A stretch of DNA of 64,000 nucleotides from a virus, in IMG/VR virus record IMGVR_UViG_3300030105_002498, positions 1 to 64,000 of that record; one strand, given 5' to 3'. The translations under genes and the position numbers were made by a program. The notes below the pieces were generated by a model. That model saw only the letters and a program-made list of their open reading frames with translations, was not told the origin of the DNA and did not search any database. Below are positions 38,970-48,881 of this stretch, one piece after another. Each line of letters begins with the position of its first letter. The stretch's first letter is position 1.

Positions 38970-41378
38970 ATGAAAAAAATTACTCAGAACCAACGACTAA
39001 GTACTTCTGCTAAAAAAGCAGAGGACTTTAGCTGGTATAAAGAACAGGCGGATTTATTGGACACTCAACAGAACGGAGGTACTGGGTATGGTGATATAAC
39101 AGATTACAAGAGACAAAAAGTAAACTACGATCTTTTTAATAACATTCTTAATTTATCTGACTTCGAGTATGTTTGCCAACCTTATGGTGCAGATGTAGGA
39201 GAATTGCCAGCAACAATGGTAAATAGAGATATTGTATCAGGAAAGATCAAAGCTATGCTAGGTATGGAAATGAAGAGGTCTTTTTCCTGGAAAGTTATTG
39301 CCACTAATCCTGAAGCCACTACACGAAGAGAAGATGAAGAGTTCAAAAGGATTAGAGAATTTGTCATTAGCTCCATCATGCAACCAATTAGGCAAGAGGC
39401 TGAAGTGAAAGCTCAACAACAAATGAAGAGTGCTGGGGAATTAAGTCAACAACAAATTGAAAAGATACAACAACAAGTAGAAGCGGAGACAAAACAAATG
39501 ACTCCAGATAGTGTACGAAAGTACATGGAGAGAGACCATCAAGACCCTGCTGAAGTTTTATCCCACCAATTACTAGAATACCTAATACAAAAATGTGACC
39601 TTAAAAGAAAATTTAATGATGCCTTTAAGCATGGTTTATTATCTGCCAAAGGTATTATGTATGTAGGTACTATGAATGGAGAGCCTGAAGCTTGGAATGT
39701 AAATTCTATTAGGTTTAATTGTGAAAAGTCTACTGACACTCCTTTTACTCAAGATGGGGAATGGGCAACTTGTGAATACAGAATGACTCCTTCAGAAGTA
39801 ATTGCTAGATTCAATGATGAGTTGACTCAAAAAGAAATTGATAAAGTCTATAGTGACTTTGCAAATTATACTCAGAGTAAGCTCCGAGATAACATTTTTA
39901 GCTTTAACGATAGCGATGATGAAGAGGATTACGCAACTGTCAGAGTATTACATTGTACCTGGAAGTCTTTAAGAAAGATTGGATTCCTTACTTTTGTCAA
40001 TGAGCAAGGTGAGGAGCAGGAAGTTATAGTAGACGAAAGCTATGAGATGGATATATATTCAGGAGATATTTCTGTAGATTGGAAATGGATTCCAGAAGTA
40101 TATGAAACGTGGAAGATTGGTTCAGACATTTACAAGCACATGAGACCTATTCCAGGTCAATTTAAAGATATTGAAAACTTATATTACTGTAAGCTTCCTT
40201 ACTATGGAGTGATTTATGATAATATGAACTCTCAAGAGACAGCTCTTATGGATAGATTGAAAGTCTACCAGTACTACTACAACATTGTAATGTACAGATT
40301 AGAGTTGCTTTTAGCATCTGACAAAGGGAAGAAAGTGATGATGAACATTAATGCTATTCCAGATAGTGCTGGTATCGACATTGAGAAATGGAAATACTAC
40401 ATGGATGCATCACCAGTAATGTGGTATGACCCTAATGAAGAAGGGGTAGAATACAATGATGTAAACACCATGGCTAAGACTATTGATTTGTCTTTAGCTT
40501 CTGATATTGGAAAATATATTGAACTTGCTGAATACTTAAAGCAACAAGCTGGACTCTCTGTAGGAATTACTCCTGGAGTTGAAGGACAAACTGGAGCTTA
40601 TGAAGGTAAAGGTAATGCTCAACAAAACTTAATTCAATCATCACATATATTAGAACCTTACTTTGATTTACATAATCACTTAAAGAAAAGTGTGTTACAA
40701 GCATTACTTGAGACTGCTAAAATTGCTTACGCTAATTCAGGTAAGAAAAAGCTAACTTACATTTTGGACGACTTTAGTAGAAAGATTATTGATTTAGACA
40801 TAGCTCTATTGGATAATTCTACTCTAGGTTTATTTGTATCTAATGCAGCTAAAGCTGAAGAAGCTCAAGAATTAGTAAGAACTCTTGCTCACGCTGCACT
40901 ACAGGCTCAGAAAGTTGAGTTCTCAGATGTACTAGCTGTTGTTAAACAGACTGGAATTGTTGAAGCTGAAGAGACTCTTAAAGCTGCTGAACAAGTAAGA
41001 AGAGAACATGAACAAAAATCACAACAAGAGCAGCTACAAGCAAATGCAGAAGAGGCTGACAAAGCAAGAGAGTTTATCAAAGAGACATGGGAGCATGAAG
41101 CTAACATGATTAGACTCAAAGAAGAAGAAAGAAGAGAAACAGAGATTGTTAAAGGTGGTCTCATGGCTGCATCCTTTAATCCTGACATGGATAAAGATCA
41201 AGATGGAGTGAATGATTTCATTGAAATAGCTAGAGATGGACTTGATGCAGACATTAAACAATCTGCCCAACAACTAGCAAGAGAGAAATTTGAACATGAT
41301 AAGATAGTCCATCAAGATAAAATGGATAACGAAGAGAAAAAAATGGAAGCTAATGCTGCTAAAGCAGTACAAAAATAG
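38970..41378 (+). CDS. Portal protein
   Basis: 802 aa, 20 nt after TerL. The N-terminal region (KQEDFSWYKEQADLLDT-like start, VNRDIVSGKIKAMLGMEMKR) matches the portal of crAss-like phages; a Gln-rich coiled coil lies near residues 130-180. The C-terminus is a long charged coiled coil with DKDQDGVNDFIE, an EF-hand-like calcium loop at 41190-41225. The dodecamer forms the head-tail channel. Ends with TAG. Confidence 0.9.
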   Translation: MKKITQNQRLSTSAKKAEDFSWYKEQADLLDTQQNGGTGYGDITDYKRQKVNYDLFNNILNLSDFEYVCQPYGADVGELPATMVNRDIVSGKIKAMLGMEMKRSFSWKVIATNPEATTRREDEEFKRIREFVISSIMQPIRQEAEVKAQQQMKSAGELSQQQIEKIQQQVEAETKQMTPDSVRKYMERDHQDPAEVLSHQLLEYLIQKCDLKRKFNDAFKHGLLSAKGIMYVGTMNGEPEAWNVNSIRFNCEKSTDTPFTQDGEWATCEYRMTPSEVIARFNDELTQKEIDKVYSDFANYTQSKLRDNIFSFNDSDDEEDYATVRVLHCTWKSLRKIGFLTFVNEQGEEQEVIVDESYEMDIYSGDISVDWKWIPEVYETWKIGSDIYKHMRPIPGQFKDIENLYYCKLPYYGVIYDNMNSQETALMDRLKVYQYYYNIVMYRLELLLASDKGKKVMMNINAIPDSAGIDIEKWKYYMDASPVMWYDPNEEGVEYNDVNTMAKTIDLSLASDIGKYIELAEYLKQQAGLSVGITPGVEGQTGAYEGKGNAQQNLIQSSHILEPYFDLHNHLKKSVLQALLETAKIAYANSGKKKLTYILDDFSRKIIDLDIALLDNSTLGLFVSNAAKAEEAQELVRTLAHAALQAQKVEFSDVLAVVKQTGIVEAEETLKAAEQVRREHEQKSQQEQLQANAEEADKAREFIKETWEHEANMIRLKEEERRETEIVKGGLMAASFNPDMDKDQDGVNDFIEIARDGLDADIKQSAQQLAREKFEHDKIVHQDKMDNEEKKMEANAAKAVQK

Positions 41379-41422
41379 AAAAAAGCTATTACATTAGTAA
41401 AATTAAAAATTAAGTTTTATAC

Positions 41423-41453
41423 TTGAAATTCTTAAAGTAAAATATTAAATTTG
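41423..41453 (+). promoter_or_regulatory. Bacteroidota-type promoter
   Basis: TTG at 41423-41425 and TAAATTTG at 41446-41453, spacing 20 nt, exact match to the consensus. It lies 8 nt before the start of the scaffold-like gene, so the transcript start leaves almost no leader. Confidence 0.75.
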
Positions 41454-41460
41454 TATCACA

Positions 41461-42660
41461 ATGGCAAAACAAGAAGAAAATTTAGATGACTTTGGAGGTT
41501 GGGAACAACAGACAGAAGCAATGGACTTTTTCGGAAGTTCAGAAGAGGTAGTCAGCTACGCACCTAAAAAAGAAGATGAAGTCGAGGGAAAAGCAGCTTC
41601 ATCAGAAAAGAAAGCAAAAAAAGAAGAGGAAGGTGTCCACTTCTTTGGAGAAGATGATGAGCCTGAAGCAGCTCCCAATCCAAAAGAGGATGAGGAAGAA
41701 GACGCAGTAGCAGATATTCTAGATGATTCGGAAGAAGAAGAATCTGAAGGAGGTGCTAATTTAGATGATGAATCTGAAGTTCAAACTGGTTCTCTTGGAA
41801 CTTTAGCTCACTTAAAAGAGAAAGGTCTTATGGACTATGAACTCGAAGAGGGAGAAGAGTTGACAGAAGAGAAAGCTGCAACAATTATTGAAGATAACTG
41901 GGAAACTGGTATTGAAGATAGAGTTGGAGAATTGTTAGAAGACTTACCACAATCAGTTAAAGACTTGAATAAGTTTGCAATGGCAGGTGGAGATGTTGGA
42001 AAATTTTTTGCTGCATTCGCTAAAGGAGTTCCTTCAACAGGAGATTTAGATATGAGTATAGTAGCTGACCAAGAGTCTCTAGTAAGGGAATCTTTAAAAG
42101 CTGAAGGATATGATAAAGACTATGTTGATACTCAATTAGACTTCTTAAAAGATTCTAATAAGTTGAAAGTCTTTGCTGAGAATAAGAAAGCTAAACAAGA
42201 TCAGGCAAAAGAAACTGAAAGTGCAGAACTAGCTACGTCTCAAAGAGCTGCTGCAACAGCGAGAAAGAACCAACTCAAACAAACTAAGACTGCCCTCTCA
42301 GGAAGTATTAACAAATTAGAGGATGTAAAAGGCATTACATTATCTAAACAAGACAAGAAAGAATTACCAACCTATATGGTTGATAGAAATATAAAGCTGC
42401 AAAATGGAAGTTCAATAACTACCATGCAGAAAGATTTAATGGAAGCTTTGCAAGATGAAGGTAAAGCTCTGTTCATTGCTAAACTTTTAAGAACTGATTT
42501 TGACCTAACTGAAATTCAATCAAAAGTCGAGGAAAAGATTACCAAGAAAGTGAAGGATGGCATCCGAAGAAATACCAAGGATGTTAAGGGAGGCAAAAGC
42601 TCAAGTTCTAGAAATAGTACTAAGCCTAAAAAGTCTCTGGCGGATTATTTTAACGATTAA
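41461..42660 (+). CDS. Head scaffolding-like protein
   Basis: 399 aa. The first 110 residues are acidic and disordered (EEEESEGGANLDDESE type), followed by helices and a strongly basic C-terminal end. This build, and the position between portal and capsid, fits a phage scaffold or head-assembly protein; no domain name can be confirmed. Confidence 0.7.
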   Translation: MAKQEENLDDFGGWEQQTEAMDFFGSSEEVVSYAPKKEDEVEGKAASSEKKAKKEEEGVHFFGEDDEPEAAPNPKEDEEEDAVADILDDSEEEESEGGANLDDESEVQTGSLGTLAHLKEKGLMDYELEEGEELTEEKAATIIEDNWETGIEDRVGELLEDLPQSVKDLNKFAMAGGDVGKFFAAFAKGVPSTGDLDMSIVADQESLVRESLKAEGYDKDYVDTQLDFLKDSNKLKVFAENKKAKQDQAKETESAELATSQRAAATARKNQLKQTKTALSGSINKLEDVKGITLSKQDKKELPTYMVDRNIKLQNGSSITTMQKDLMEALQDEGKALFIAKLLRTDFDLTEIQSKVEEKITKKVKDGIRRNTKDVKGGKSSSSRNSTKPKKSLADYFND

Positions 42661-42685
42661 TTTTAAATTTTAAAACAAATTATTT

Positions 42686-44143
42686 ATGGCAACTCTTGGT
42701 AGTAAGCTAATTACTAAAGAAATGGAATGGAGTGCGAATATGACAGAGCAATCTCACTTAGGGAGAGCATTGTTAGCAAAGCCTCATAAATTCATAGACC
42801 AGATGGACCAGTTGTTTTCTGCACAAAACTACTACTCGGATAATCCGATGTCTAGTATGTTGATGGGTAACAAGAAAACAGAGGAAACTATCGCTGCTAC
42901 AGAATGGGAGTGGGATTTGAAAGGTGCAAATACAAGACCATTAGTTGTCTTGGAAAATATTTTACCTGCTTCAGATACGACTCCTGGTAAGTTCCGAAGA
43001 ACTTTCCGAATTAAATTGGATGAGAATTGGTATGTACCTGGTGATGTAATCACTCCTGGAACATCTAATAAAAGATTCCAATGTCGAATTATGGATGAAG
43101 TAGTCCGTCATGGTGATGGATGGATTTATACAGTTCGTCTAATGTCTGATGACCCTGCTTTATCTCTCCCAGTTAAGTACTTAGCTCCTGGGACACAATG
43201 GGCAAAACTGTACTCTCAATACGAAGAGGCAGCAGAACAATCAGGTAGTACTCAATACAGCTTACCTATTTCTCTTAGAAATAAGATGGGTAAGTTTAGA
43301 AAGAAGTACAAAGTAACTGATTACGCTTCAACAGAAGTACTTGCAGTAAAAGTACCAGATAGCAAAGGGAAATACCATGATTCATGGATTCGCTATGCAG
43401 AGGTAGAATACTGGCAACAATGGTACAGAGAGTTGGAAAGAGGGTACTGGTACTCAAGAAGTACTGATACAGTTATTGGAGCAAATGGTAGACCAGTAAG
43501 GTCAGGTCCAGGAATCCAACAACAATTGGAAGATTCTCATATTCACAGATATTCTCACTTAACTACTAAGTTAATTGAAGAGTACTTGATGGACATTTTC
43601 TACTCACGAGTTAAGCCAGGTAAAGGTCGTTCTATCAAAGGATTTACAGGTGAATATGGTATGCTTGCATTCCATAGAGCTGTACAAGACTGGATGAACA
43701 AATCTGGTTTCATTAAGAATTTCGAGATATTCTCAAACAAAGTTGGCTCTCCTTACCATACTAATGCGTTAGAAGGTGGATTCCAATTTGTAAAATACAA
43801 CATGGCAAATGGTACTAGTCTTGAATTAGTCCACAATCCATTGTATGATGACAGAGAAATCAATTTCGAGATTGACCCTATCACAGGTTTCCCTGTAGAG
43901 TCACAACGAATCACTTTCATGGACTTCTCTGGAGAAGGGAATAAGTCTAATATGAAGTTAATCAATAAAAAAGATGGATTTGCGTTCACTTATATTGAAG
44001 GACTTTATGGACCTTACGGACCTAAGAAAGGTGGAAGTTCTGCTCACTCAGGTTCTTACTATGAAATGCACGTTGAGAAATCTTGTGGACTTCACATTCA
44101 CGATGTTACAAGATGTGGTGAATTGATTCTTTCAAGAAACTAA
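42686..44143 (+). CDS. Major capsid protein
   Basis: 485 aa. The sequence (NMTEQSHLGRALLAKPHKFI start, EWEWDLKGANTRPLVVLEN, then EKSCGLHIHDVTRCGELILS end) is the crAss-type HK97-fold capsid protein. It is preceded by the scaffold gene and followed by a terminator. There is a short spacer without obvious Shine-Dalgarno, as usual in Bacteroidota. Main structural protein of the virion. Confidence 0.9.
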   Translation: MATLGSKLITKEMEWSANMTEQSHLGRALLAKPHKFIDQMDQLFSAQNYYSDNPMSSMLMGNKKTEETIAATEWEWDLKGANTRPLVVLENILPASDTTPGKFRRTFRIKLDENWYVPGDVITPGTSNKRFQCRIMDEVVRHGDGWIYTVRLMSDDPALSLPVKYLAPGTQWAKLYSQYEEAAEQSGSTQYSLPISLRNKMGKFRKKYKVTDYASTEVLAVKVPDSKGKYHDSWIRYAEVEYWQQWYRELERGYWYSRSTDTVIGANGRPVRSGPGIQQQLEDSHIHRYSHLTTKLIEEYLMDIFYSRVKPGKGRSIKGFTGEYGMLAFHRAVQDWMNKSGFIKNFEIFSNKVGSPYHTNALEGGFQFVKYNMANGTSLELVHNPLYDDREINFEIDPITGFPVESQRITFMDFSGEGNKSNMKLINKKDGFAFTYIEGLYGPYGPKKGGSSAHSGSYYEMHVEKSCGLHIHDVTRCGELILSRN

Positions 44144-44173
44144 TCGAATTTTAAGTGTGAACAAATAGTTTTG

Positions 44174-44217
44174 TAAGAGAAGGGAGGAACTTAAACCTCC
44201 TCCTTTCTTCTTTTTTT
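44174..44217 (+). terminator. Rho-independent terminator after capsid gene
   Basis: A 12-bp-like purine/pyrimidine hairpin (GAAGGGAGG with CCTCCTTTCTTC, one G-U) followed by TTTTTTT on the plus strand. Confidence 0.8.
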
Positions 44218-44243
44218 AGCATCATCAATAAATAAAAAAAATC

Positions 44244-45041
44244 ATGAGTTTAAAAGTAGAAGTAAGACCAATAGAAAGAAAGACATGGCATGGAAAAACT
44301 GGACATGAATCTTTTAAAAGACCTGTCAAGTTAAAAGCATTAGTCGATGGAGATACTATGGAGTATGCAACAGGAATGAGTCCTCAAGAAATTAAAGAGT
44401 ATTCAGAGATTTTAGGACAGAATTTAAGTCCTATTTTCAATCCAGATACTCCTCACCCATTTTGGGATTCAGCTATGGCTACTATAAATTTAGAGAACAG
44501 CACATTGTTTCTCGACCCCCAAAGACCAATTGAATTCGTGAAAATCAAATTCATGAAAGCAAGTAGATTCGTTGCAAACTCTATGAGAGAATACGAACAA
44601 GGTTTATTCCCAGATGCTACGCATGTGATTAGTGACGAAAGAGAAGAAGTGGATGCAAGAGCAAGTAAAATTGAAATGAAAAAGAACGCAGTTATTAAAT
44701 CTGCGGGACTTGGAAAAGAAAGAAAGATAAGTTTGATTATGGTACTTGCAGGTAAAAACCTTAAAGGAAAATCAGACAATTTCATTGAAGTAGAATTGGA
44801 CAAAATTGTTCAAGGACAATCAAGAGAAGTTTTAAGACATATTGATATGGATGCAGAAGATGTATCAGCACATGCTTTAGTCTTAGAATGTTTACAGAAA
44901 AGTGTACTTATGAAACAAGGACACAAAATTTTCTACCATGACAACTTCTTAGGAGGTGACGTATTAGATGTGATAACCTACTTAAAACAACCAGATAACC
45001 AACAATTGAAATTAAGATTGATGGCTGCTGTTAACGATTAA
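44244..45041 (+). CDS. Virion protein downstream of capsid, 265 aa
   Basis: Begins MSLKVEVRPIERKTWHGKTG; the blocks GMSPQEIKEYSEILGQNLSP and PHPFWDSAMATINL look like a conserved crAss-type accessory structural protein. Exact role is not known; located between capsid and ring protein genes. Confidence 0.6.
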   Translation: MSLKVEVRPIERKTWHGKTGHESFKRPVKLKALVDGDTMEYATGMSPQEIKEYSEILGQNLSPIFNPDTPHPFWDSAMATINLENSTLFLDPQRPIEFVKIKFMKASRFVANSMREYEQGLFPDATHVISDEREEVDARASKIEMKKNAVIKSAGLGKERKISLIMVLAGKNLKGKSDNFIEVELDKIVQGQSREVLRHIDMDAEDVSAHALVLECLQKSVLMKQGHKIFYHDNFLGGDVLDVITYLKQPDNQQLKLRLMAAVND

Positions 45042-45043
45042 TT

Positions 45044-45751
45044 ATGACTATAAAGGAAATGCACTTTGACGTAAAGATGAAGCTTAATAAAGTGGATAGC
45101 CAAAGCTATAGGAATCTAAAAGTTCCTGAGATAGATTGGGCATTGAATGAAGCTTTAGAACTCTTTATTAAAATGGTAGCTTTCCCTAGGATTAAGACTC
45201 GACTAGGTTTTGAAAATGTACAAAGAAATACAGATAATATTAGGACTCTAGTGATTTCATCAGGAACTTTACCAGTAGTTGGAAATGTTTTTCCAATTAC
45301 AGGTCCTTTAAACTACTGGCACTTTATTTCTGGAAATGTTACTATAACAAAAGAGAATTGCACAAAACAAGCAAGAATAAAGATTAGACAACACGATGAT
45401 GAATTTGAGTCTAGTCCTTTTGATAAATCTTCATTTGAGTGGAGAACTGTGAATGCAGTTTTTAATTCAGGAGGATTGAGTTTTTTTACCGACGGTACAT
45501 TTGCAATAACAAGTGCAGAAATTCAGTACGTGAGGCGACCTGCCTATATACACAATGCTGGAGATTATGCAGGAGGGACGTATATTTTACCATCTGGTGT
45601 AACTTTATCTGGTACGCAAGATTGCGAATTGCCAATGGAGACACACCGAGAGATTGTGGATATTGCAGTTTTAATTCTATCAGGACAACTTCAAACTTCT
45701 GATTACCAATTGAAATTCAGTAAACTCAACTTTAACAACTTAAATAACTAA
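45044..45751 (+). CDS. Tail ring/adaptor protein
   Basis: 235 aa, MTIKEMHFDVKMKLNKVDSQ start with a helical N-terminal domain and a beta-rich middle (FISGNVTITKENCTKQARI). Place and composition fit a crAss-like ring protein that joins portal to tail. Overlap by 2 nt with the previous gene's stop region. Confidence 0.6.
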   Translation: MTIKEMHFDVKMKLNKVDSQSYRNLKVPEIDWALNEALELFIKMVAFPRIKTRLGFENVQRNTDNIRTLVISSGTLPVVGNVFPITGPLNYWHFISGNVTITKENCTKQARIKIRQHDDEFESSPFDKSSFEWRTVNAVFNSGGLSFFTDGTFAITSAEIQYVRRPAYIHNAGDYAGGTYILPSGVTLSGTQDCELPMETHREIVDIAVLILSGQLQTSDYQLKFSKLNFNNLNN

Positions 45752-45755
45752 CGTT

Positions 45756-46973
45756 ATGTCAATTAACAATGATGTTTTTACAGTAATTGTATCAACAGGA
45801 AACTCTGCACTTATTGCAGCAGGAAATCCAATCTCTGCTTTAGCAGTTAACCAAATGGGATTCTTTGATGCTAAGACAAACCTCTCTATCACTACACCAG
45901 CGAGAGAATTCTTTATCGCAATTGGTAAAGATACTACTGGTGGAGCTGTGGTAAATGAGATTAAAACTTCAGCAGGACAAAAAGTCCAAAAGGAGAACAT
46001 TCGAGCTTTAAGCTTTAGAGAGCACTCAGCTTCACAACCAATGATTGTGAAAGTAGCAGATTATGCTGCTGATTGTGATTCAGACTACACTATCAGAGTG
46101 GAGTTTAGAAATCAAGAAATTTATCGAAGACAAGGGTACAACCAATTTACAAAAGCATATTCAGTAAGAACTGCTTGTTGTGAAGATTGTGCATCATGTC
46201 CTTCAGGAGATGCTAACGAAATCACTAGTCTTTTGATTAATGAGATAGCAATTCAAAAAGATGGATTGTTGACTACAAACCCAATTGCAAGACAGGCTAT
46301 GACAATTGCAACACAAGGGGTAGCTGCAAACTATGCTGCTGGAGATGTTATTCTTGTAGCTGATTTAGCTGTAATGATTGCATACAATGCAGTTCAGACT
46401 GATGATACTTTGAAAGTATATAGTGACATTGAGTTAACTAGTACTGAATTAGCTATCAAAGCTTTCTGTGCTATTAACGTGGCTTACTTCAAACCAAGAC
46501 AAACTGAATTAATCATCTCTTTAGTTGATGGATTTGGATGTACTGGAACAGTAAGTACAACTCAAAACCTTGCTTATGAAGAAGGACATGGGTATGATGT
46601 ACAACAAAAAGAATACCATGCAGGTGGATGGGATAACAACCCAGGACCATACCGAGTAAATGTATCAACAGGATTAGCGAGAGCTATTAACTATGATGCA
46701 GTTGTCTCTGAAAAGTATGACCAATTTGCATTAACTTATGACCAATACTCAGTAGCAGGTTGGGGTGAAAACCGTAACAACCTAGCAACTATTGTTGCTA
46801 TTCCTGCAACTAGTACAGTTACAAGAAATAGTTTTGCTACAGTTTTAGATGCGGTTACCGCAGGATTAGGTTTTGACCCTTTAGCTAACGATGCTGCTGC
46901 GGCAAATGTTAATCCAGCAATTGTTGTACCTACGACTGATATTGATGATGTTACATTGGATGGAGATGCCTAA
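45756..46973 (+). CDS. Large structural protein, 405 aa
   Basis: Beta-rich repeats and a small cysteine cluster TACCEDCASCPSG at residues 150-160. No family recognised; lies between ring protein and fibre genes, likely a virion protein (auxiliary head or tail). Contains long alanine/threonine stretches typical of phage structural proteins. Confidence 0.55.
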   Translation: MSINNDVFTVIVSTGNSALIAAGNPISALAVNQMGFFDAKTNLSITTPAREFFIAIGKDTTGGAVVNEIKTSAGQKVQKENIRALSFREHSASQPMIVKVADYAADCDSDYTIRVEFRNQEIYRRQGYNQFTKAYSVRTACCEDCASCPSGDANEITSLLINEIAIQKDGLLTTNPIARQAMTIATQGVAANYAAGDVILVADLAVMIAYNAVQTDDTLKVYSDIELTSTELAIKAFCAINVAYFKPRQTELIISLVDGFGCTGTVSTTQNLAYEEGHGYDVQQKEYHAGGWDNNPGPYRVNVSTGLARAINYDAVVSEKYDQFALTYDQYSVAGWGENRNNLATIVAIPATSTVTRNSFATVLDAVTAGLGFDPLANDAAAANVNPAIVVPTTDIDDVTLDGDA

Positions 46974-46980
46974 TTAGGTA

Positions 46981-47010
46981 TCTTCTCCAATCTTTTAACA
47001 TTGGAAAAGA
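46981..47010 (+). terminator. Hairpin between structural genes
   Basis: TCTTCTCCAAT pairs with ATTGGAAAAGA (one mismatch), 8-nt loop, no T tract. May be mRNA structure or attenuator. Confidence 0.35.
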
Positions 47011-47016
47011 CCATTT

Positions 47017-47592
47017 ATGATTATAGTAAATGACATAAACATTAGCAGCGATAGCTCATCATTAGATGTGTCTATTGCTGCTCCTGTCGGTGAAGTCTTT
47101 GTTTCAGGTAGTATTTGGACTTCAAGTACTTACAAGAGCCTTACGACTTTGATTGACCTAACATCTTTAATGAGTGGAACACTATTAGAGGTTTTTTCTA
47201 TTCCAGTAGCTACTATTGGAGAAACAGCTTTTAATGGAGTTTTCTTTTTAGAGTTTACTACAGATTTGGGAACTACTAGGACTGTAGCTGTAAGTAATTT
47301 GACAATTTACAACCAATGTATTTTAGATAAATTACTCAAGGTTACTTTAATTGATTGTACACCTGTAGAAGTTAATGATTGTAATGAATCAGAACCTTCC
47401 ACTATCTCTACAATAAACACTTTTTTAGAGGGATTATATTTTGCCTTAGAGCAACAAGATTTTCTCTCAATTCAAAAAATCGAAATTTGCATACAAAAAT
47501 TGTGTTGTAATGATTGTGGTTGTACTGATACAACAAACACAGACAATCTTACAGGAAATACAATCTTTGCTAATGCCGTTGTAAAATATTAA
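47017..47592 (+). CDS. Structural protein with C-terminal cysteine pairs, 191 aa
   Basis: Begins MIIVNDINISSDSSSLDVSI, beta-rich, ending with EICIQKLCCNDCGCTDTTNT. Cysteine pairs of this kind recur in several neighbours. Likely tail-associated; no family recognised. Confidence 0.5.
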   Translation: MIIVNDINISSDSSSLDVSIAAPVGEVFVSGSIWTSSTYKSLTTLIDLTSLMSGTLLEVFSIPVATIGETAFNGVFFLEFTTDLGTTRTVAVSNLTIYNQCILDKLLKVTLIDCTPVEVNDCNESEPSTISTINTFLEGLYFALEQQDFLSIQKIEICIQKLCCNDCGCTDTTNTDNLTGNTIFANAVVKY

Positions 47593-47609
47593 AATAAAAT
47601 AAATAAGCT

Positions 47610-48797
47610 ATGTTAAACAAAAAATTCAACAACTTACCTCTTTTAGACCAAATTAAAAGATTACACCAACAAATTAACAAACTGAATGGTGTTTTAAATA
47701 ATGGGTCAGCTAAATTCACTTCTACATATATTCCTTTTGGACAGGGAGATGGAGACTTAACTGAAAATGCTCAATTCGTTTTAGTGAATCCTACTTCAAT
47801 GACGGCTCAGAAAAGTTTGTTAATTAATAGAGAAGGAATAGGTCCTAGTAATGGTGCTTGGGGTGCTCTTGATGTATTGGCAGGGGAGTCTTACGGAATC
47901 AACTTCGGAGTAACGGATGGAGGTACTGCTATAGATGGGTTTGGAGGTTCTGATTCTCGATCTTATTTTACAAAAGTAAAAGGAACTACTGTTCAAGCAA
48001 TTGCAGGTATTGGTTCTCTAGCTCCATTAGTTAATGGAGAAAATATACAAGCCAATGAGTTTCGATCTAGTCACTCTTTAAGAATGAATGCGAGAGGTGG
48101 AATGAATAGCGTTTCCGTAAATACAATTAGAGGAGATGGAAATCATTCTGTAGATTATAAATGGTTTTCTGCTAACGCTACAAATTCTGGTTACGGAAGT
48201 CTTGCTACAGAGATATTTGTGATGAATGGAGAAACTGGACAGATAACTTTTAGTAAATACGGAACAGGTGCAATGAGTGCTGCAACGTTGGGAAAAGTAG
48301 AGTCAGGATATGTGACAGTAAGTGCAACGGATGGAACTCAATTAGATAAACCTATTGCAGATTTAGGCGCAAAGTCGTTTGCTAGTTTTGGAATGGCTTT
48401 TAATTCGTCTGGCGTAGTTACAGGAAATGCTTTAAACTGGCAGGCTAGAGTGTCCAATAATGCAGGAATAACTTTGACTAATAGTAGCAGAACGATAACA
48501 CTACCCGCAAATTCGGGATGGTACGAAGTTACAGCAGGTTTTGGTATCAGCATGACATTGGCAACTGATTTTGTAGAATTTAATACTGCTGCCACTACAG
48601 GTGCAATTGCAAATAGTACCAAATCACGACACATTCCAAGCACGTCAACTAGTAACAATTCTCCTAATAATATAAACACATCTTACATTAATACTGCATC
48701 AGGAGCAGTAGCATTTGAGGTACGAGTAACAGCTTATTCAGGTTCAATTGAAATAGAGTCAGACAACACTTTTTTAATAGTAAAACAAATAAACTAA
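47610..48797 (+). CDS. Tail fibre-like protein 1, 395 aa
   Basis: MLNKKFNNLPLLDQIKRLHQ start forms a helix shared with the 48882 gene, followed by glycine/serine/threonine-rich repeats, a KYGTGAMSAATLGKVESG segment and a beta-rich C-terminal domain of TNF/C1q-like look (WYEVTAGFGIS, FEVRVTAYSGSIEI). Trimeric receptor-binding fibre is the best guess. Confidence 0.65.
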   Translation: MLNKKFNNLPLLDQIKRLHQQINKLNGVLNNGSAKFTSTYIPFGQGDGDLTENAQFVLVNPTSMTAQKSLLINREGIGPSNGAWGALDVLAGESYGINFGVTDGGTAIDGFGGSDSRSYFTKVKGTTVQAIAGIGSLAPLVNGENIQANEFRSSHSLRMNARGGMNSVSVNTIRGDGNHSVDYKWFSANATNSGYGSLATEIFVMNGETGQITFSKYGTGAMSAATLGKVESGYVTVSATDGTQLDKPIADLGAKSFASFGMAFNSSGVVTGNALNWQARVSNNAGITLTNSSRTITLPANSGWYEVTAGFGISMTLATDFVEFNTAATTGAIANSTKSRHIPSTSTSNNSPNNINTSYINTASGAVAFEVRVTAYSGSIEIESDNTFLIVKQIN

Positions 48798-48800
48798 AAT

Positions 48801-48860
48801 ATGTTAAATAGAAAATTTAATAGCCTACCTCTATTGGAGCAAACTAAGAAACAAAGATAA
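48801..48860 (+). pseudogene. 19-codon remnant of fibre N-terminus
   Basis: MLNRKFNSLPLLEQTKKQR then stop. It matches the first 15 residues of the preceding fibre gene (MLNKKFNNLPLLDQ) almost exactly and lies directly after it. It looks like a partial duplication of the anchor helix, left behind when a fibre gene was deleted or fused. Confidence 0.55.
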
Positions 48861-48881
48861 AATTAATAAAAAAAATATATT

